NCBI RefSeq assembly: GCF_012641265.1
Contig: NZ_JABAHZ010000004.1
Span: forward strand, 372,001 to 436,000
Direction of reading: 5' to 3'
Length of the DNA stretch: 64,000 nucleotides
Source: Chitinophaga eiseniae
GTDB lineage: Bacteria > Bacteroidota > Bacteroidia > Chitinophagales > Chitinophagaceae
The notes below the pieces were generated by a model. It was not told the origin of the DNA, searched no databases, and saw only the letters and a program-made list of their open reading frames with translations. The translations under genes were made by a program, and so were the position numbers. Shown here piece after piece: positions 51,701-62,200 of this stretch. Every line of letters starts with the position of its first letter. Positions within the stretch are counted from its first letter, which is position 1.

Positions 51701-51878
51701 TATCGGTGATGGCGCCGCTGCTGGTGCCGGGTGCGGTTACGTTTACGCCGGGCAGTCCCTGCCCGTCAGCTGCTCCGGTGACTTTCCCGGTAATGGTCTT
51801 TTGGGCAAAAGCCGTGCTGGCAGCGGCACATAAAAAGACCATCAGAAAGCATAATTTTCCAGTGAATGAATACCTCAT
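48789..51878 (-). CDS. SusC/RagA-family TonB-linked outer-membrane transporter
   Basis: 1029 residues from the ATG at 51878 (MRYSFTGK..., signal ending TAFAQ); the frame opens at 51920 without signal character. No STN domain is present: a carboxypeptidase-regulatory-like domain (ITGKVTGAADGQGLPGVNVTA) comes directly after the signal. The plug has VVVGYGVQTRRDVTGTIASV and SAIYGTRAANGVVIITTKKG, and the barrel ends FTFGATLNF. It lies 26 nt upstream of susD. The absence of an STN domain agrees with the absence of a FecR/sigma pair here, so control is expected from AraR or another regulator. Likely substrate arabinan-derived oligosaccharide, by context. Confidence 0.95.
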   Translation of the reverse strand: MRYSFTGKLCFLMVFLCAAASTAFAQKTITGKVTGAADGQGLPGVNVTAPGTSSGAITDTKGNYTLSLSAGAKSVLFTFIGYEPQTITIGDKTVINVSLAATTKGLGEVVVVGYGVQTRRDVTGTIASVKGSDIKNIPVPDAAQAIQGRVSGVDIVRSDGAPGSTPSIRIRGTGTINNADPLIIIDGIPAGGLSDVNPNDIASMEILKDASSSAIYGTRAANGVVIITTKKGNYGEKLKTSVNLYRGASNTVRYIPLLTAPELAMLKQERYTNDGVPVEAIWKDAYYSTQRTDWQRALLRSGDITNADVSLRGGNSSSNYLVSAGYYKENGIITNSYFQRYSVRINSEHKLGKRFKVGENMQLTYKKSSGPDTYSSQTGLIFSALRFNPAIPVHNPDGSYGSSKASNELGDINNPVYTAETTDTWIKNYRMLASVYGELEITDGLTLRGNFGFDGSMANQYSFAPKVLDQTRARDHAELFNRNETNNNQLSEIFLTYNKVFSQVHHITLTGGYSQQTFNGSWFRGDRWGYNDEALDQRVLSNGNDIHDATGNYYASNAIASGFVRGFYGYKDKYLLTVTFRADGSSRFAPDQRWGYFPAFSAGWRVSDETFFKDNVKAISNLKITGGWGQLGNQNVADFQYLAPIDKDRRYNFGENPYTGVWNSRLANPDITWEKAEMTNISLEAGFLNNRLNTTITWFNKKTRDMLVPAPEMDLHGTSGIPDRNLGQLNNKGWELEASYQGGNDRFHYNISANASFIKNEVTKLYDPTSYIGSTPYGRQGQEISRTYVGQPLASYYGWKTDGIYQNDAQIKNDPNIKNDPNKDNIKPGDAIFVDTNGDGIINEKDRVNLGSPNPKMVYGIQASAGYKGFDLSLSFAGVSGVKLYNADKMQGMDPNYPYNMYADALNRWHGEGTSNSVPRMTLGNANQNNRVSDRFVENGNYFALKNASLGYTIPAKVWGRSGISDIHVYVAAQNLFILTKYSGLTPQLGYSTSTDNVNGTKDGNRQRGVDVAAYPQARTFTFGATLNF

Positions 51879-52489
51879 GATAAAATGAATAAGACGTGAA
51901 TAGAAGAAACGTGATCGCAACAGTTATACGGCTTGTTCTTTCTGTTGTCGCTTTGCTGTTTTTTGGCGGTGATAAAATAAAATTTGCTAAATCGTTTTTG
52001 CGATGTTGCCTGTTTTTTTGTTGGCGTAATATGGTTTTTAATGTGGACGAATAATGATTGCTAAATTGTTATGGCACGTTGCTGTTGTAGGTTATTATTA
52101 GATTTAGATGCTGATAAACGGGTGTACAAAAACGGGATGAAAGCTGGTTGACATGGTTACACGATTAGCATTTTCACAGTTCTACAGATGGTGACCACAC
52201 CGCAAATGATCAGTTTATTGTTGGTATTACATTCCCACAGTACACACTTCACAATGGTTGGCTCAACCGAAAAATACACTTTTTTTTGGCTGACATGCAC
52301 AGAAATTTTCTCTGTTGTCAGAAAGGTAGTGAATTTTACAAATGTAAGGGTATAGTTTTTTACCGGGGATTGATGCCGGATTAAATAAGTATTAACTGTG
52401 GAAACAGGGTAGGGGAAACGCTTATCGGCAAAATAAAAGCCGGAAACCACTTACAGGGTCCCCGGCAAAGGTTGGTTTATCAGGTGATT
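51879..52489. other. 611-nt intergenic region between susC and the permease gene
   Basis: This holds the susC promoter region and the downstream end of the permease gene. It contains A/T-rich segments but no recognised RNA, terminator or clear AraR operator. A partial match, ATTGTTGGTATTACATT at 52217-52233, has the ATTGT arm but lacks the conserved TTGACA half. An open frame at 52157-52450 on the minus strand has no gene-like codon use or homology that I recognise. Confidence 0.5.
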
Positions 52490-53938
52490 TTAGGGCTGAG
52501 CATCTGCAGTTTCCCGTACGGAAACAGCCGCGGCATCGCCATTTTTGCGTTTATTGGCCAGGTAATAAACAGGAATGCCTGACAAAGTAATGATCAACCC
52601 CGGCCAGGTAAACCTGGGCTTGTAGATAAACAATAACCCGCAAAAGGCCAGCCCCATAATAATATATAATATTGGCAGTACCGGGTAGCCAAATGCTTTA
52701 TAGGGGCGCTCTGCATCAGGGCGTTTTTTACGCAGGATAAAAATACCGGCAATGGTGAGCATATAAAAAGCTACTACCACAAAGGATATCATGTCGAGTA
52801 AGTCGCCATACCGGCCGCTTAAACACCACAAACACGCAAGTAAACATTGGATCCATAAAGCAAAAGAGGGCACCGCTGCTTTGTTGAGCGTGCCGGCCCG
52901 CTTAAAAAATAAGCCATCGTTGGCCATAGTATGATATACCCGGGCGCCGGCCAGTATCAACCCATTGTTACATCCGAAAGTAGATACCATGATCATCACA
53001 GCAATAACGATCGTTCCTGCATTTCCCAGCACGGCCTGTGACACGGATACGGCTACACGATCTTTAGGAGCATGTGCTATTTCCGATAAAGGGAGTACAG
53101 AGAGATACGTAATATTGGTGAGCAGGTATACTACGGTTACAATAGCGGTACCCAGGAATAAACTTAACCCAATATTCCGTTTTGGGTTCTTTATTTCGCC
53201 GGCTACAAAGGCCACATTATGCCAGGAGTCGCTGCTGAACACGGAGCCTACCATAGCGGCGGCTATAGCGCCAAAGGCGGCCATGGTGGTGTAGGAAGCA
53301 GCAGTGCCGCTGTCTGTCAACGCATGCAGGCGCCAGGCATCCTGCCAGTTGGCCTGCCATACCGCCGGCTTCATGGCTGCCAGCCCACATACGATCAGGG
53401 CGCCCAGGCTGATTAATTTGGTGAGCGTAAAGGTGGTTTGTATGGTTTTACCTCCCTCAATACCCCGTGTATTCATATACGTGAGAGATACAATGACGAG
53501 TATCGACAGCAGCTGCGCGGCCGTGATCTGCAGGCTGCCCAATGGCAACACTACATTTTCTTCGCTGAATACCGGCAACAGGTAAGCCGTGAACTTGGCA
53601 AAGGCTACCCCCACGGCCGCAATAGTAGCGGTTTGTATGACCGTGAAAAAACTCCAGCCATACAGGAAGGCCGTCATCGGGTTGTAGGCTTCTTTCAGGT
53701 ATATATATTGACCGCCAGCGCGGGGAAACATGCCACTCAGCTCGCCATAGCTCAGCGCAGCGGTAAGGGTCATGAAGCCTGTAATAAGCCATACAAGCAA
53801 TAGCCAGCCCGCACTACCGGTATGCCGCGTAATATCGGCGCTGACAATAAATATTCCGGAACCGATCATACTGCCCGCCACCATCATGGTGGCATCCAGC
53901 AGCTTGATAGAAGGCTTGAATGAAGGAGTGGCTGACAT
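52490..53938 (-). CDS. APC-family amino acid permease
   Basis: A 482-residue inner-membrane protein with about 12 helices. The N-terminal motif LLDATMMVAGSMIGSGIFIVSADI is the substrate-binding unwound helix of APC transporters, followed by LSYGELSGMFPRAGGQYIYLKEAYNP, typical of the LAT/amino acid transporter group. Later segments (FSSDSWHNVAFVAGEIKNPKRNIGLSLF, FGYPVLPILYIIMGL) agree. It imports or exchanges amino acids; which ones is unknown. It lies 94 nt downstream of an AraC gene in the same direction and is probably co-regulated. It is close to peptidase genes on the other strand. Confidence 0.92.
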   Translation of the reverse strand: MSATPSFKPSIKLLDATMMVAGSMIGSGIFIVSADITRHTGSAGWLLLVWLITGFMTLTAALSYGELSGMFPRAGGQYIYLKEAYNPMTAFLYGWSFFTVIQTATIAAVGVAFAKFTAYLLPVFSEENVVLPLGSLQITAAQLLSILVIVSLTYMNTRGIEGGKTIQTTFTLTKLISLGALIVCGLAAMKPAVWQANWQDAWRLHALTDSGTAASYTTMAAFGAIAAAMVGSVFSSDSWHNVAFVAGEIKNPKRNIGLSLFLGTAIVTVVYLLTNITYLSVLPLSEIAHAPKDRVAVSVSQAVLGNAGTIVIAVMIMVSTFGCNNGLILAGARVYHTMANDGLFFKRAGTLNKAAVPSFALWIQCLLACLWCLSGRYGDLLDMISFVVVAFYMLTIAGIFILRKKRPDAERPYKAFGYPVLPILYIIMGLAFCGLLFIYKPRFTWPGLIITLSGIPVYYLANKRKNGDAAAVSVRETADAQP

Positions 53939-54032
53939 AAGTAGCTATCGTAATTTGGTTGATATGCAGGTATTTGAACTCCTTAAAACTACAGCTACTT
54001 TGCTGGCTATTCTATTCGCTTATTGACCAATA

Positions 54033-54932
54033 CTATGCAGATTTTGTACTGCCGTCATGGTCCAGCTGGTCATATTCCCGCAGGTAGCTGCGGGGCGACT
54101 TACCCGTAATACTCTTAAATACCCGGTTGAAGTTGGCGATGCTGTTGAAACCACAATTGTAAGCTACCGTGGCAATACTGTCGAATGAACCGCCAGCCAG
54201 CTTTTTACAGGCTTCATTGATACGCACTTCGTTGAGAAATGATACAAAGGTTAAACGGGTATGTTTTTTAAAATACCGGCAAAAGGCCTGCGGCGTCATA
54301 TGCGCCTCGCGGGCAATGTCTTCCAGCTTTATCTCTGTATCATAATGCTGCATGATGTAATTGTAGATATACCCGATGCGGATACCTTCCTGTTCATTTA
54401 CAGACGATAACCTCGACCCGGTAATCAATGGCTCCAAATTTTTCAGCGTAAGAAAAAAATTCATCAGGTCTACAAACGCCATGAACTGCAATATACCCTG
54501 CGACTGATGGATTTTCAGCATGCGGCTGGATACCTCCAGTACATGCGCCTCCGGGATCTTGAATCCATTTTTCGACTGCTCTACAAATGATTTGATCTTC
54601 TTGAACTCCGGCAGATCAAATAACGGCGCCAGCTTACCATCGGGATTGAAGAACACCGTGAGCGCCTGCACATTCTTTTTGTTCTTTCCCACAAACGGCA
54701 TCGCCTCACTCTTTAATACATGCGGCTGATTACTGCCTATCCAGTATATTTCATTCGACCAGAAAGCATGCATATTGTTTTCCACTATCAGGGTGCCCTG
54801 CCCATGCTGTATCCAGGTTAACTGGATCTCTTCATGCCGGTGCAGATGCGGGTAAAATGCAGGCAAAGAATCATGCTGCGTGATAATAGTTTTATCATGC
54901 GCTACAGGTATGGTAAACTGTAATACTTTCAT
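54033..54932 (-). CDS. AraC-family regulator with cupin domain
   Basis: A 299-residue regulator. The N-terminal AraC-binding cupin (about 15-90; HLHRHEEIQLTWIQHGQGTLIVE, EIYWIGSNQPHVLKSE) senses a small ligand. The C-terminal double HTH (about 190-290) shows IKLEDIAREAHMTPQAFCRYFKKH and IATVAYNCGFNSIANFNRVFKS, with the usual closing ITGKSPRSYLREY. It is upstream of the amino-acid permease gene (94 nt) on the same strand, and divergent from the S9 peptidase gene by 191 nt, so it could control both. Confidence 0.92.
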   Translation of the reverse strand: MKVLQFTIPVAHDKTIITQHDSLPAFYPHLHRHEEIQLTWIQHGQGTLIVENNMHAFWSNEIYWIGSNQPHVLKSEAMPFVGKNKKNVQALTVFFNPDGKLAPLFDLPEFKKIKSFVEQSKNGFKIPEAHVLEVSSRMLKIHQSQGILQFMAFVDLMNFFLTLKNLEPLITGSRLSSVNEQEGIRIGYIYNYIMQHYDTEIKLEDIAREAHMTPQAFCRYFKKHTRLTFVSFLNEVRINEACKKLAGGSFDSIATVAYNCGFNSIANFNRVFKSITGKSPRSYLREYDQLDHDGSTKSA

Positions 54933-55123
54933 GGAATCACATTATTCTTTTTTTAACACCTTTGAATGATTTGAGCCTCAATTTAGGTGAAGATATGAGA
55001 ACAAGTTATTAAAAAACGTTTAAAAACTAAACTTTGTGCATAGTACTTTTAAGAAAAATATATCCACCAGGGTATCGGCTAACTGTCGAAACTATATTTA
55101 TTTACAACAGACCGGAATGACTT

Positions 55124-57262
55124 ATGAAATACAAGAAAATATTTTGCTGGCTGTTGCTATGGAGCACTCCCGCCGCCTGCCTGCATGCACAGCAAAGTAA
55201 ACCAACACCTTATCAGCCCACGCATGCAGAGATACTGCAACGTTACCGCAATGCGCAGCGACTGGATACCGTTACCCGGAAAACGGTGTTTAAACACAAT
55301 GTCGACGCCAACTGGCTGCCCGGCGGAACGTCGTTCTGGTACGCCAATACGGACAGGGATAGCAGCCGCACTTTTTACCTGGTACAAGCTGCCACAGGAA
55401 AAAAAGAGCTGGTGACCGACTCCGCAAAAATTGCGCAACTCAAAAAAGATGCCCTGGCGCCTAACGCTGTTCGTTCTCATGAACCCAGCCGCTGGGAAGG
55501 GTTTGCGACCGACAGCCTTTCGCCGGACAAACAATGGGTAGCCGTTACAATCGATGGCAATGTGTATGTACGCTCGGTAAAAGATGGGTCTCTCACCCAG
55601 TTTACAAAAGATGGTAACGCCGCTAAAGACTTCTACGGCGCATTGGCTTGGTCGCCCGACAGTAAATACCTCGTAGGCTACCGCATTCACCCTGTGGAAG
55701 ATTCGTCCGTTTACTATGTACTCACCGACGTACCCGGCACCACCCGCGGACAGCTCCGCTCTCAGCCCTATAAGCAACCCGGTGATCCGTTTACCACCTA
55801 CGAAATGTACCTGTTTACACTTGCCGGCCATACCACCACCAAAGTCAATACCGACATCATCGACTTCTTCGATGCACCCGTATTACACTGGCGGCACAAC
55901 GATGCCCGCTACTTCCTCTACGAAAAAGTAGACCGCGGACACCAACGTTTCCGCGTAATGGAGGTAGATGCCAGTAACGGACAAACCCGTACGGTACTGG
56001 ATGAAAAGTCGCCCACCTTTATTTATGAATCGAGGTTGTATACGCACTACCTCCCGGAAACCAACGAAATGCTCTGGACCTCCGAAAAAGACGGCTGGCG
56101 GCATATTTACCTGGTAAACACCCTCACCGGGGAAATTAAGAACGAGGTGACAAAAGGCGACTGGCTGGTCAGGGAAATAGACAGCGTAGATGCAAAGAAG
56201 CGGGAAGTATGGTTTCGCGGCAGCGGCAGAAACAAAGGGGAAGATCCTTATTTCGTACATTATTACCGGGTCAACTTCTCCGGCAATAAACTGGTAGACC
56301 TTACGCCCGGCAACGGTAACCACCAGGCTTTCTTCTCTCCCGACAGAAAATATTTTATAGACAAATACTCGCAGGTAAACGTACCACCGGTAAATGAACT
56401 GCGCCGTACGGAAGACGGGAAGCTGATCACCGTACTGGAAAAAGCAGATGTAAGCGCCTGGCAGGCACTCGGGGTGCCTTTCCCGACGCCGTTTGTTGCC
56501 AAAGGCCGGGATGGCCTAACGGATATCTGGGGAATTATGTGCCGACCAACAGATTTTGATCCCACCAGGCAATACCCGGTAGTGGAAAACATTTATGCGG
56601 GTCCACAGGATGCTTTCGTTCCCAAAAGTTTCATGAGCTATTACAGCGATATGCAAGGCCTGGCCGACCTGGGATTTATTGTGGTGCAAATCGACGGCAT
56701 GGGCACCGCCAACCGCTCCAAAGCTTTTCATGATGTATGCTGGAAGAACCTGGCCGATGCGGGCTTCCCGGACCGTATTGCCTGGATCAAAGCCCTGGCA
56801 CGGCAATACCCGTTTGTAGATACCTCACGGGTAGGACTATACGGCACCTCTGCAGGCGGACAAAATGCACTCGGCGGGTTACTTTTCCATCCGGAGTTTT
56901 ATAAAGCAGCCGTGGCTTCCTGTGGCTGCCACGATAACCGTGTAGATAAGCAATGGTGGAATGAACAGTGGATGGGATACCCGGTAGACAAACATTATGA
57001 AGAACAGTCCAATGTTACCAATGCGGGCAAGCTGAAAGGTGATCTGATGTTGATTGTAGGAGAAGCGGATACCAACGTGCCGCCGGAGTCGACCTACCGC
57101 GTGATCAATGCCCTGATTAAAAACGGGAAGCGGTTTGATTTCCTGCCCATACCAGGCATGGGGCATAGTGATGGCGGTCCTTATGGCCGTTCCCGGCGCC
57201 GCGACTTTTTTGTGCAGCACCTGTTACATACCACACCACCCGATAAAAATAACAACGAATAA
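55124..57262 (+). CDS. S9-family prolyl oligopeptidase / dipeptidyl peptidase IV-like serine peptidase
   Basis: A 712-residue exported enzyme with a signal peptide ending near LHAQ (residue 23). The N-terminal about 460 residues form a DPP IV-type beta-propeller (WVAVTIDGNVYVRSVKDGS, SPDSKYLVGYRIH and later blades). The C-terminal alpha/beta-hydrolase carries the catalytic triad S576 (YGTSAGGQNAL), D649 (GEADTNVPPE) and H681 (GMGHSDGG). These enzymes remove dipeptides, often with Pro or Ala second, or cleave prolyl peptides in the periplasm. A gene for another peptidase follows after 12 nt, so the two are probably one operon for peptide breakdown. Confidence 0.93.
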   Translation: MKYKKIFCWLLLWSTPAACLHAQQSKPTPYQPTHAEILQRYRNAQRLDTVTRKTVFKHNVDANWLPGGTSFWYANTDRDSSRTFYLVQAATGKKELVTDSAKIAQLKKDALAPNAVRSHEPSRWEGFATDSLSPDKQWVAVTIDGNVYVRSVKDGSLTQFTKDGNAAKDFYGALAWSPDSKYLVGYRIHPVEDSSVYYVLTDVPGTTRGQLRSQPYKQPGDPFTTYEMYLFTLAGHTTTKVNTDIIDFFDAPVLHWRHNDARYFLYEKVDRGHQRFRVMEVDASNGQTRTVLDEKSPTFIYESRLYTHYLPETNEMLWTSEKDGWRHIYLVNTLTGEIKNEVTKGDWLVREIDSVDAKKREVWFRGSGRNKGEDPYFVHYYRVNFSGNKLVDLTPGNGNHQAFFSPDRKYFIDKYSQVNVPPVNELRRTEDGKLITVLEKADVSAWQALGVPFPTPFVAKGRDGLTDIWGIMCRPTDFDPTRQYPVVENIYAGPQDAFVPKSFMSYYSDMQGLADLGFIVVQIDGMGTANRSKAFHDVCWKNLADAGFPDRIAWIKALARQYPFVDTSRVGLYGTSAGGQNALGGLLFHPEFYKAAVASCGCHDNRVDKQWWNEQWMGYPVDKHYEEQSNVTNAGKLKGDLMLIVGEADTNVPPESTYRVINALIKNGKRFDFLPIPGMGHSDGGPYGRSRRRDFFVQHLLHTTPPDKNNNE

Positions 57263-57274
57263 AATATCAGCTAC

Positions 57275-58996
57275 TTGAAAAAAATACTATCACTGATGGC
57301 CGGTCTGCTGTTGCAACAGGCCATCACCTATGCGCAATCTGCCGATAACGACCTGTATCAGCAAACCAGTGAAGTAAATAATATCATGGTACAATACGAG
57401 GCAGATGCGGGCAACCTCCGTCGTTTTTATTTTGTAGAAACGTCGCCGGAGCATATTGTCCGTATGAATGCACTCATTAAAAGCTACCAGCAACGCCTGG
57501 AGGCGTTGGACTACAGCCATCTTAATGTAGGCGCCCAGGTAGACTATACGCTGTTCCGCCGCCGGTTGATTTCCGCAGCAGAAGACGGGAAAGAGGGTGG
57601 CGAGGAAAATGAACAGGTGAAAAAATGGTTCCCCTTTGCAGATAAGATCTACCAGGTGGAACAAAGCCGCCGCCGGGGTACCAAACCAGATGCGCCCGCA
57701 CTGGCAGCGCAGCTCAGCGGCATCGCCAAAGAGATCGCGGGACTAAAAGCCCGGCTGGAAAAAGACAGCAGCTTTACCCAACCGGTTGCCCGCAGGGGAG
57801 TGGCTACTGCCAAAGGTCTGCGCCAGGCGCTCAACAGCGTATATACATTTTATAATGGTTATGATCCGCTCTTTTCCTGGTGGATCCCGGCGCCCTATCA
57901 GCAGGTAGACAGCCTCTTGAAAAACTATGGCGCCACCTTTGCCGCCAAAGAGAAGAGCAGCGCTAAAATGCCGGACGACGGCAGCGGCATTGCCGGCCAC
58001 CCTATTGGTCGTGCTGCCCTGATCCGGGGATTGCAGGAAGAAATGATTCCCTATTCCCCCGAAGAGCTGCTGGCTATTGCCAATAAAGAATTTGCATTCT
58101 GTGATGCAGAAATGGAAAAGGCTACCCGGGAAATGGGATTGGGCTCCGACTGGAAAGCAGCCATGGAAAAGGTGAAGAATAGCTATGTGCCACCGGCCGA
58201 CCAGCCGGAGGCGATGATGAAATTATACAACGAATCGGTGGACTTCCTGAAGCAGAAAGACCTTATCACCCTTCCGCCGCTGGCAGAGGAAACCTGGCGT
58301 ATGATCATGATGACGCCGGAGCGCCAGCTGGTAAATCCCTTTTTTACAGGAGGAGAGGAGTTCAGTGTATCCTATCCCGTTAGCAGCATGAGTCACGACG
58401 ACAAAATGATGAGCATGCGCGGTAATAATCCCCATTTCTCCCGTGCTACGGTTCACCATGAACTGCTGGCTGGGCATGCGCTGCAGGAGTTCATGCAAAA
58501 CCGTTACAAAGCTTACCGGCATTTTGAAACGCCTTTCTGGATCGAAGGGTGGGCCCTGTATTGGGAGAGATTGTTGTGGGACCAGGGCTTTGCCAAATCT
58601 CCGGAAGACCGTATCGGTATGCTCTTCTGGCGCAAGCACCGTTGCGCCAGGATCATCTTCTCTATCAACTACCACCTCGGTAAGTGGACGCCCCAGCAAT
58701 GTATCGACTTCCTGGTAGACCGCGTAGGCCACGAACGCGCCAACGCAGAAGGAGAGGTGCGCCGTTCTTTCGTAGGCGGCTACAGTCCCCTTTACCAGAT
58801 TGCCTACATGATCGGCGGCCTCCAGTTCGAAGCACTGAAAAAAGAGCTGGTAGATAGCGGAAAAATGACGTACAAACAATATCATGACGCCATACTGAGA
58901 GAAAATATGATGCCAATCGAAATGCTGCGGGCTATTCTGCTCAATAAGCCCGTGCCGAAAGACTTTACCAGCAGCTGGCGCTTTTATAAGTTATAA
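57275..58996 (+). CDS. DUF885-family metallopeptidase-like protein
   Basis: A 573-residue exported protein. The start is taken as TTG at 57275, which gives MKKILSLMAGLLLQQAITYAQ, a full signal peptide; the next ATG at codon 8 would remove its basic N-terminus. The DUF885 hallmark HExxPGH is present as HHELLAGH (H395, E396, H401) with Ala in place of Pro, followed by ALQEFMQNRYK. The C-terminal GWALYWERLLWDQG with its Glu, and the later VGHERANAEGEVRRSFVGGYSPLYQIAYMIG, also match the family. Members are putative zinc peptidases or carboxypeptidases of uncertain substrate. It is 12 nt behind the S9 peptidase gene and ends at a long inverted repeat. Confidence 0.88.
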   Translation: MKKILSLMAGLLLQQAITYAQSADNDLYQQTSEVNNIMVQYEADAGNLRRFYFVETSPEHIVRMNALIKSYQQRLEALDYSHLNVGAQVDYTLFRRRLISAAEDGKEGGEENEQVKKWFPFADKIYQVEQSRRRGTKPDAPALAAQLSGIAKEIAGLKARLEKDSSFTQPVARRGVATAKGLRQALNSVYTFYNGYDPLFSWWIPAPYQQVDSLLKNYGATFAAKEKSSAKMPDDGSGIAGHPIGRAALIRGLQEEMIPYSPEELLAIANKEFAFCDAEMEKATREMGLGSDWKAAMEKVKNSYVPPADQPEAMMKLYNESVDFLKQKDLITLPPLAEETWRMIMMTPERQLVNPFFTGGEEFSVSYPVSSMSHDDKMMSMRGNNPHFSRATVHHELLAGHALQEFMQNRYKAYRHFETPFWIEGWALYWERLLWDQGFAKSPEDRIGMLFWRKHRCARIIFSINYHLGKWTPQQCIDFLVDRVGHERANAEGEVRRSFVGGYSPLYQIAYMIGGLQFEALKKELVDSGKMTYKQYHDAILRENMMPIEMLRAILLNKPVPKDFTSSWRFYKL

Positions 58997-59000
58997 AAGA

Positions 59001-59062
59001 AGATCTTCTGTAAAAGAAAGGAGGAACGCCCAGGCGTTCCTCCTTTCTTTTACAGAAGATCT
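59001..59062. repeat. 30-bp perfect inverted repeat (terminator or regulatory hairpin)
   Basis: Arms 59001-59030 and 59033-59062 are exact reverse complements, separated by CA. The repeat begins 4 nt after the DUF885 stop. A folded RNA would be a nearly uninterrupted 29-bp stem, with GGAGGAACGCC as the G+C-rich tip and a T-rich right arm (TCCTTTCTTTTAC). A transcription terminator is likely, although no T-run lies beyond the outer arm. Confidence 0.75.
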
Positions 59063-59267
59063 ACCTGTTAAAATCATCAGCCTATGAGTTAATTTTCAGG
59101 TAGTAATATCCGCGCTTTTAAAATAGTTTTGTGATAAATAATAATTGTCAACATAACACTTAAATAAATCAGCCAAAAGAACGTCCATTGCCTTGTCGAC
59201 AGCGTGTGTATAGACCTGTATCATAGAACATCAACCAGAATTTTTCAACACAGCTAAATCCTTCTCC

Positions 59268-62200
59268 ATGCGAAAACTTGTCATGGCCTTTATCGCCTTA
59301 CTGGCGGTCTTACCATCTGTTGCCCAAACAGTAAAAGTAACGGGCACGATCACAGATGAAAGAAGCGGGCCACTTCCCGGCGCCTCCGTAAAAATTAAGG
59401 GGGGCTCCCAGGGCGTCATCACCAACGACAAAGGCGAATTTGCTATCATGGCATTGCCCGATGCTACCCTGGAAATCAGTTTTATCGGCTATCTCAAACA
59501 GGAACAAAAATTAAAAGGCCGGTCCCATCTCAGCATTGTACTCACACAAAAGAACGGTGCACTGGAAGACGTAGTTGTTATCGGTTACCAGACCGTAAAC
59601 CGGAGAAAGGCCACTGCGGCGGTATCCAGCATCCGGGGCAAGGACATTGAAAACATTCCTGCCGGCAGTTTTGAACAACTGCTCCAGGGACGTATGTCGG
59701 GCGTAAACGTACAGAACTTCACCGGCGAACCCGGCGCCGCACCTACCATCTCTGTAAGGGGTAACACGGCAATCGGTACTTCTTATCAGAACAACCAGTA
59801 CAAAATTCTCAACAAACCCCTGTATGTGATTGACGATGTACCGCAGTTCAACGATGATATGGTAGGTCCGGACATGGGCACCGGTACCAATAACATTGCC
59901 GGTTTAAACCCCAATGAAATTGAATCCGTCGATGTGCTGAAAGACGCCGCCGCAGCGGCGGTATATGGCTCCCGTGGCGCCAACGGGGTGATCATCATCA
60001 AAACAAAACGCGCCCGTACCGGATCGCCCCGTTTTAGTATTTCTACCTACGGGGGGCTAACGGAAATACCTAAACTCCGCACCGTACTGGTAGGCGCTGC
60101 AGAGCGCAGGGAAAAAATACGCCTCTACGACGACGCATTTGCCGGTAACCAGGACCGTCTCATTCACCGGAACCTGATCATGACCGATAGTCTCAATCCC
60201 GATCTGAATAAGGCTACCGACTGGCAACGGCTGTTTTACCGCAACGGGTTTATCCGCAATGTAGATCTTAACGTATACGGGGGTACGGAGTATAATACTT
60301 ACCGTTTATCCGCCGGCTATTATAAGGAAGATGGTATCGTAAAAGCTTCCGGTTTCACGCGTTATACGCTCAATTATTCTTCTTCTATCCGCACTAAAAA
60401 TGGCGCGTTGGAAGTGATCCCCAATATCCGCCTGGCCCGTATGGAAAGAGGCCGGGGATCGGGTAGTGCTGATTTGCTGGGCGCAGTAGGGCAGAGCATG
60501 CCTTCCTCGCTTTTTGCCGCCGACGACAACAGCCTGCAACGTGTGCTGGGCCGGTACAACAGCAATATGGATATCAATACCGATAACCAGGTGAACGGCG
60601 ATATTTCGTTTAACCTGCGATTATCCAGGCAGTTGTCTTTCCGCTCCCGTAACTCCGTAGCGATGGTGATGAGCCGCCGCGACGTATCGGTGCCCGGTGA
60701 TCTGAATGCAGATTTAGGAAATTCTGCCTCCTCCAACAGTGGGTTACAACAAAGCTATACTACCTCCAACGACCTGAACTGGAATGCTGTTTTTGGCAAG
60801 GCTAAGGAACATACCATCAACGCCATCGTAGGACAGGAAGTTCAATACAGTACTTACCAGAATACTTATGCCCGCGGCGATCGCGGCGCCAGCGATCAGA
60901 TCCAGGTGGTGAACGGATTTCCACAGGGACCTTATCTCTATGGTAGTTCATCCTATTCGGCTTTCGGAATACTGTCGCTGTTTTCCCGTATCAACTACGA
61001 CTATAAAAGTACTTACCTGCTGTCGGCTTCTCTGCGTGGCGACGCGGCTTCCAGCTTCGGGCCTAATAATAAATGGGGCTACTTCCCCGCAGTATCCGCT
61101 GGTTGGATCATCAGCAACGAACCTTTTATGCGTCGCTATGCCAGCTGGTTGTCGTTATTGAAATTAAGAGGAAGCTACGGCGTACTGGGTAACCTGCCCG
61201 GCGATTATTACCTGCAATACAGCCTGTACAACATTGGTGGCGCCGGCTACAATGGTAGTAACCTGAATCCCAATACCTATAATGGTACGGTAACAATTAC
61301 CCCGCAGTTTGGCTCTGGTGGCGTAGCACAGAAAGACATCAGCTGGGAAAAAACCGGTAGCTGGAATGGAGGTATAGAAGCAGAGCTGATGAATGGAAAA
61401 TATTATTTCAGTGCAGACGTATACGTGAAAAACAGTAAAGCCGGATTGATTGATATGAACCTGCAAAGTACCACGGGTATTGCCACTGCTAAAACAAACG
61501 GCGCCCAGATCCGTAACTCAGGTATAGATATCAATTTCCAGTTCCGCAATGTGTTGCCGGAAAAGAGTGCCCTGCGCTGGGAAATTTTATGGAATGTGAG
61601 CATGAACAAAAACCTGGTGGTCAACCTGCCCAACGACAACCGGGATATCACCTTCGGTAACCTGTTTAATACTACTCATATCCTTACACGGGGAAAAGCG
61701 GTGAATACTTTTTACCTGCTGAAAACACTGGGTGTATATGCCACCGACGACGATGTACCCACGGATAAATATACCGGCAAGAAATTCCAGGTAGGCGCCG
61801 TGAACGATCCCAATGCCAATAATCCTTTCCGGGCCGGGGAATTCATTTTTGCCGACCTCGATGGAGATGGTATTATAGATGCCTTTAACGGCGGCATTTC
61901 GGGAGATAAGATTCCTTATGGTAATCCTAATCCTTTCCTGACAGGTGGTATTACACAGAACTTTTACTGGAAGAATTTCACTTTTGGATTCCTCTGCACC
62001 TTCACTTTTAAAAGAGATGTATTGAATCTCTATGACTCAGATACCTACGGCCGCTATGGTTGGGACCAGTCGGGTAACGAGTTTTCCAAATACGCGGTGT
62101 CCGACCTCTCCAAAATGAATATCTGGCGCAAACCGGGCGACAAAGCCGAATATGCAAGAATGGATATCGGCACTTACCGCTATTACTACCGGGCCGACCA

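Noticed and set aside
52217..52233. ATTGTTGGTATTACATT as a fifth AraR operator before susC
   Set aside because: It keeps the ATTGT arm but lacks the TTGACA half found in all four stronger sites and is over 300 nt from the susC start.
52157..52450. 97-codon minus-strand frame in the long intergenic gap
   Set aside because: Composition is not gene-like, there is no recognisable motif or good start context, and it lies in an A/T-rich promoter-type region.
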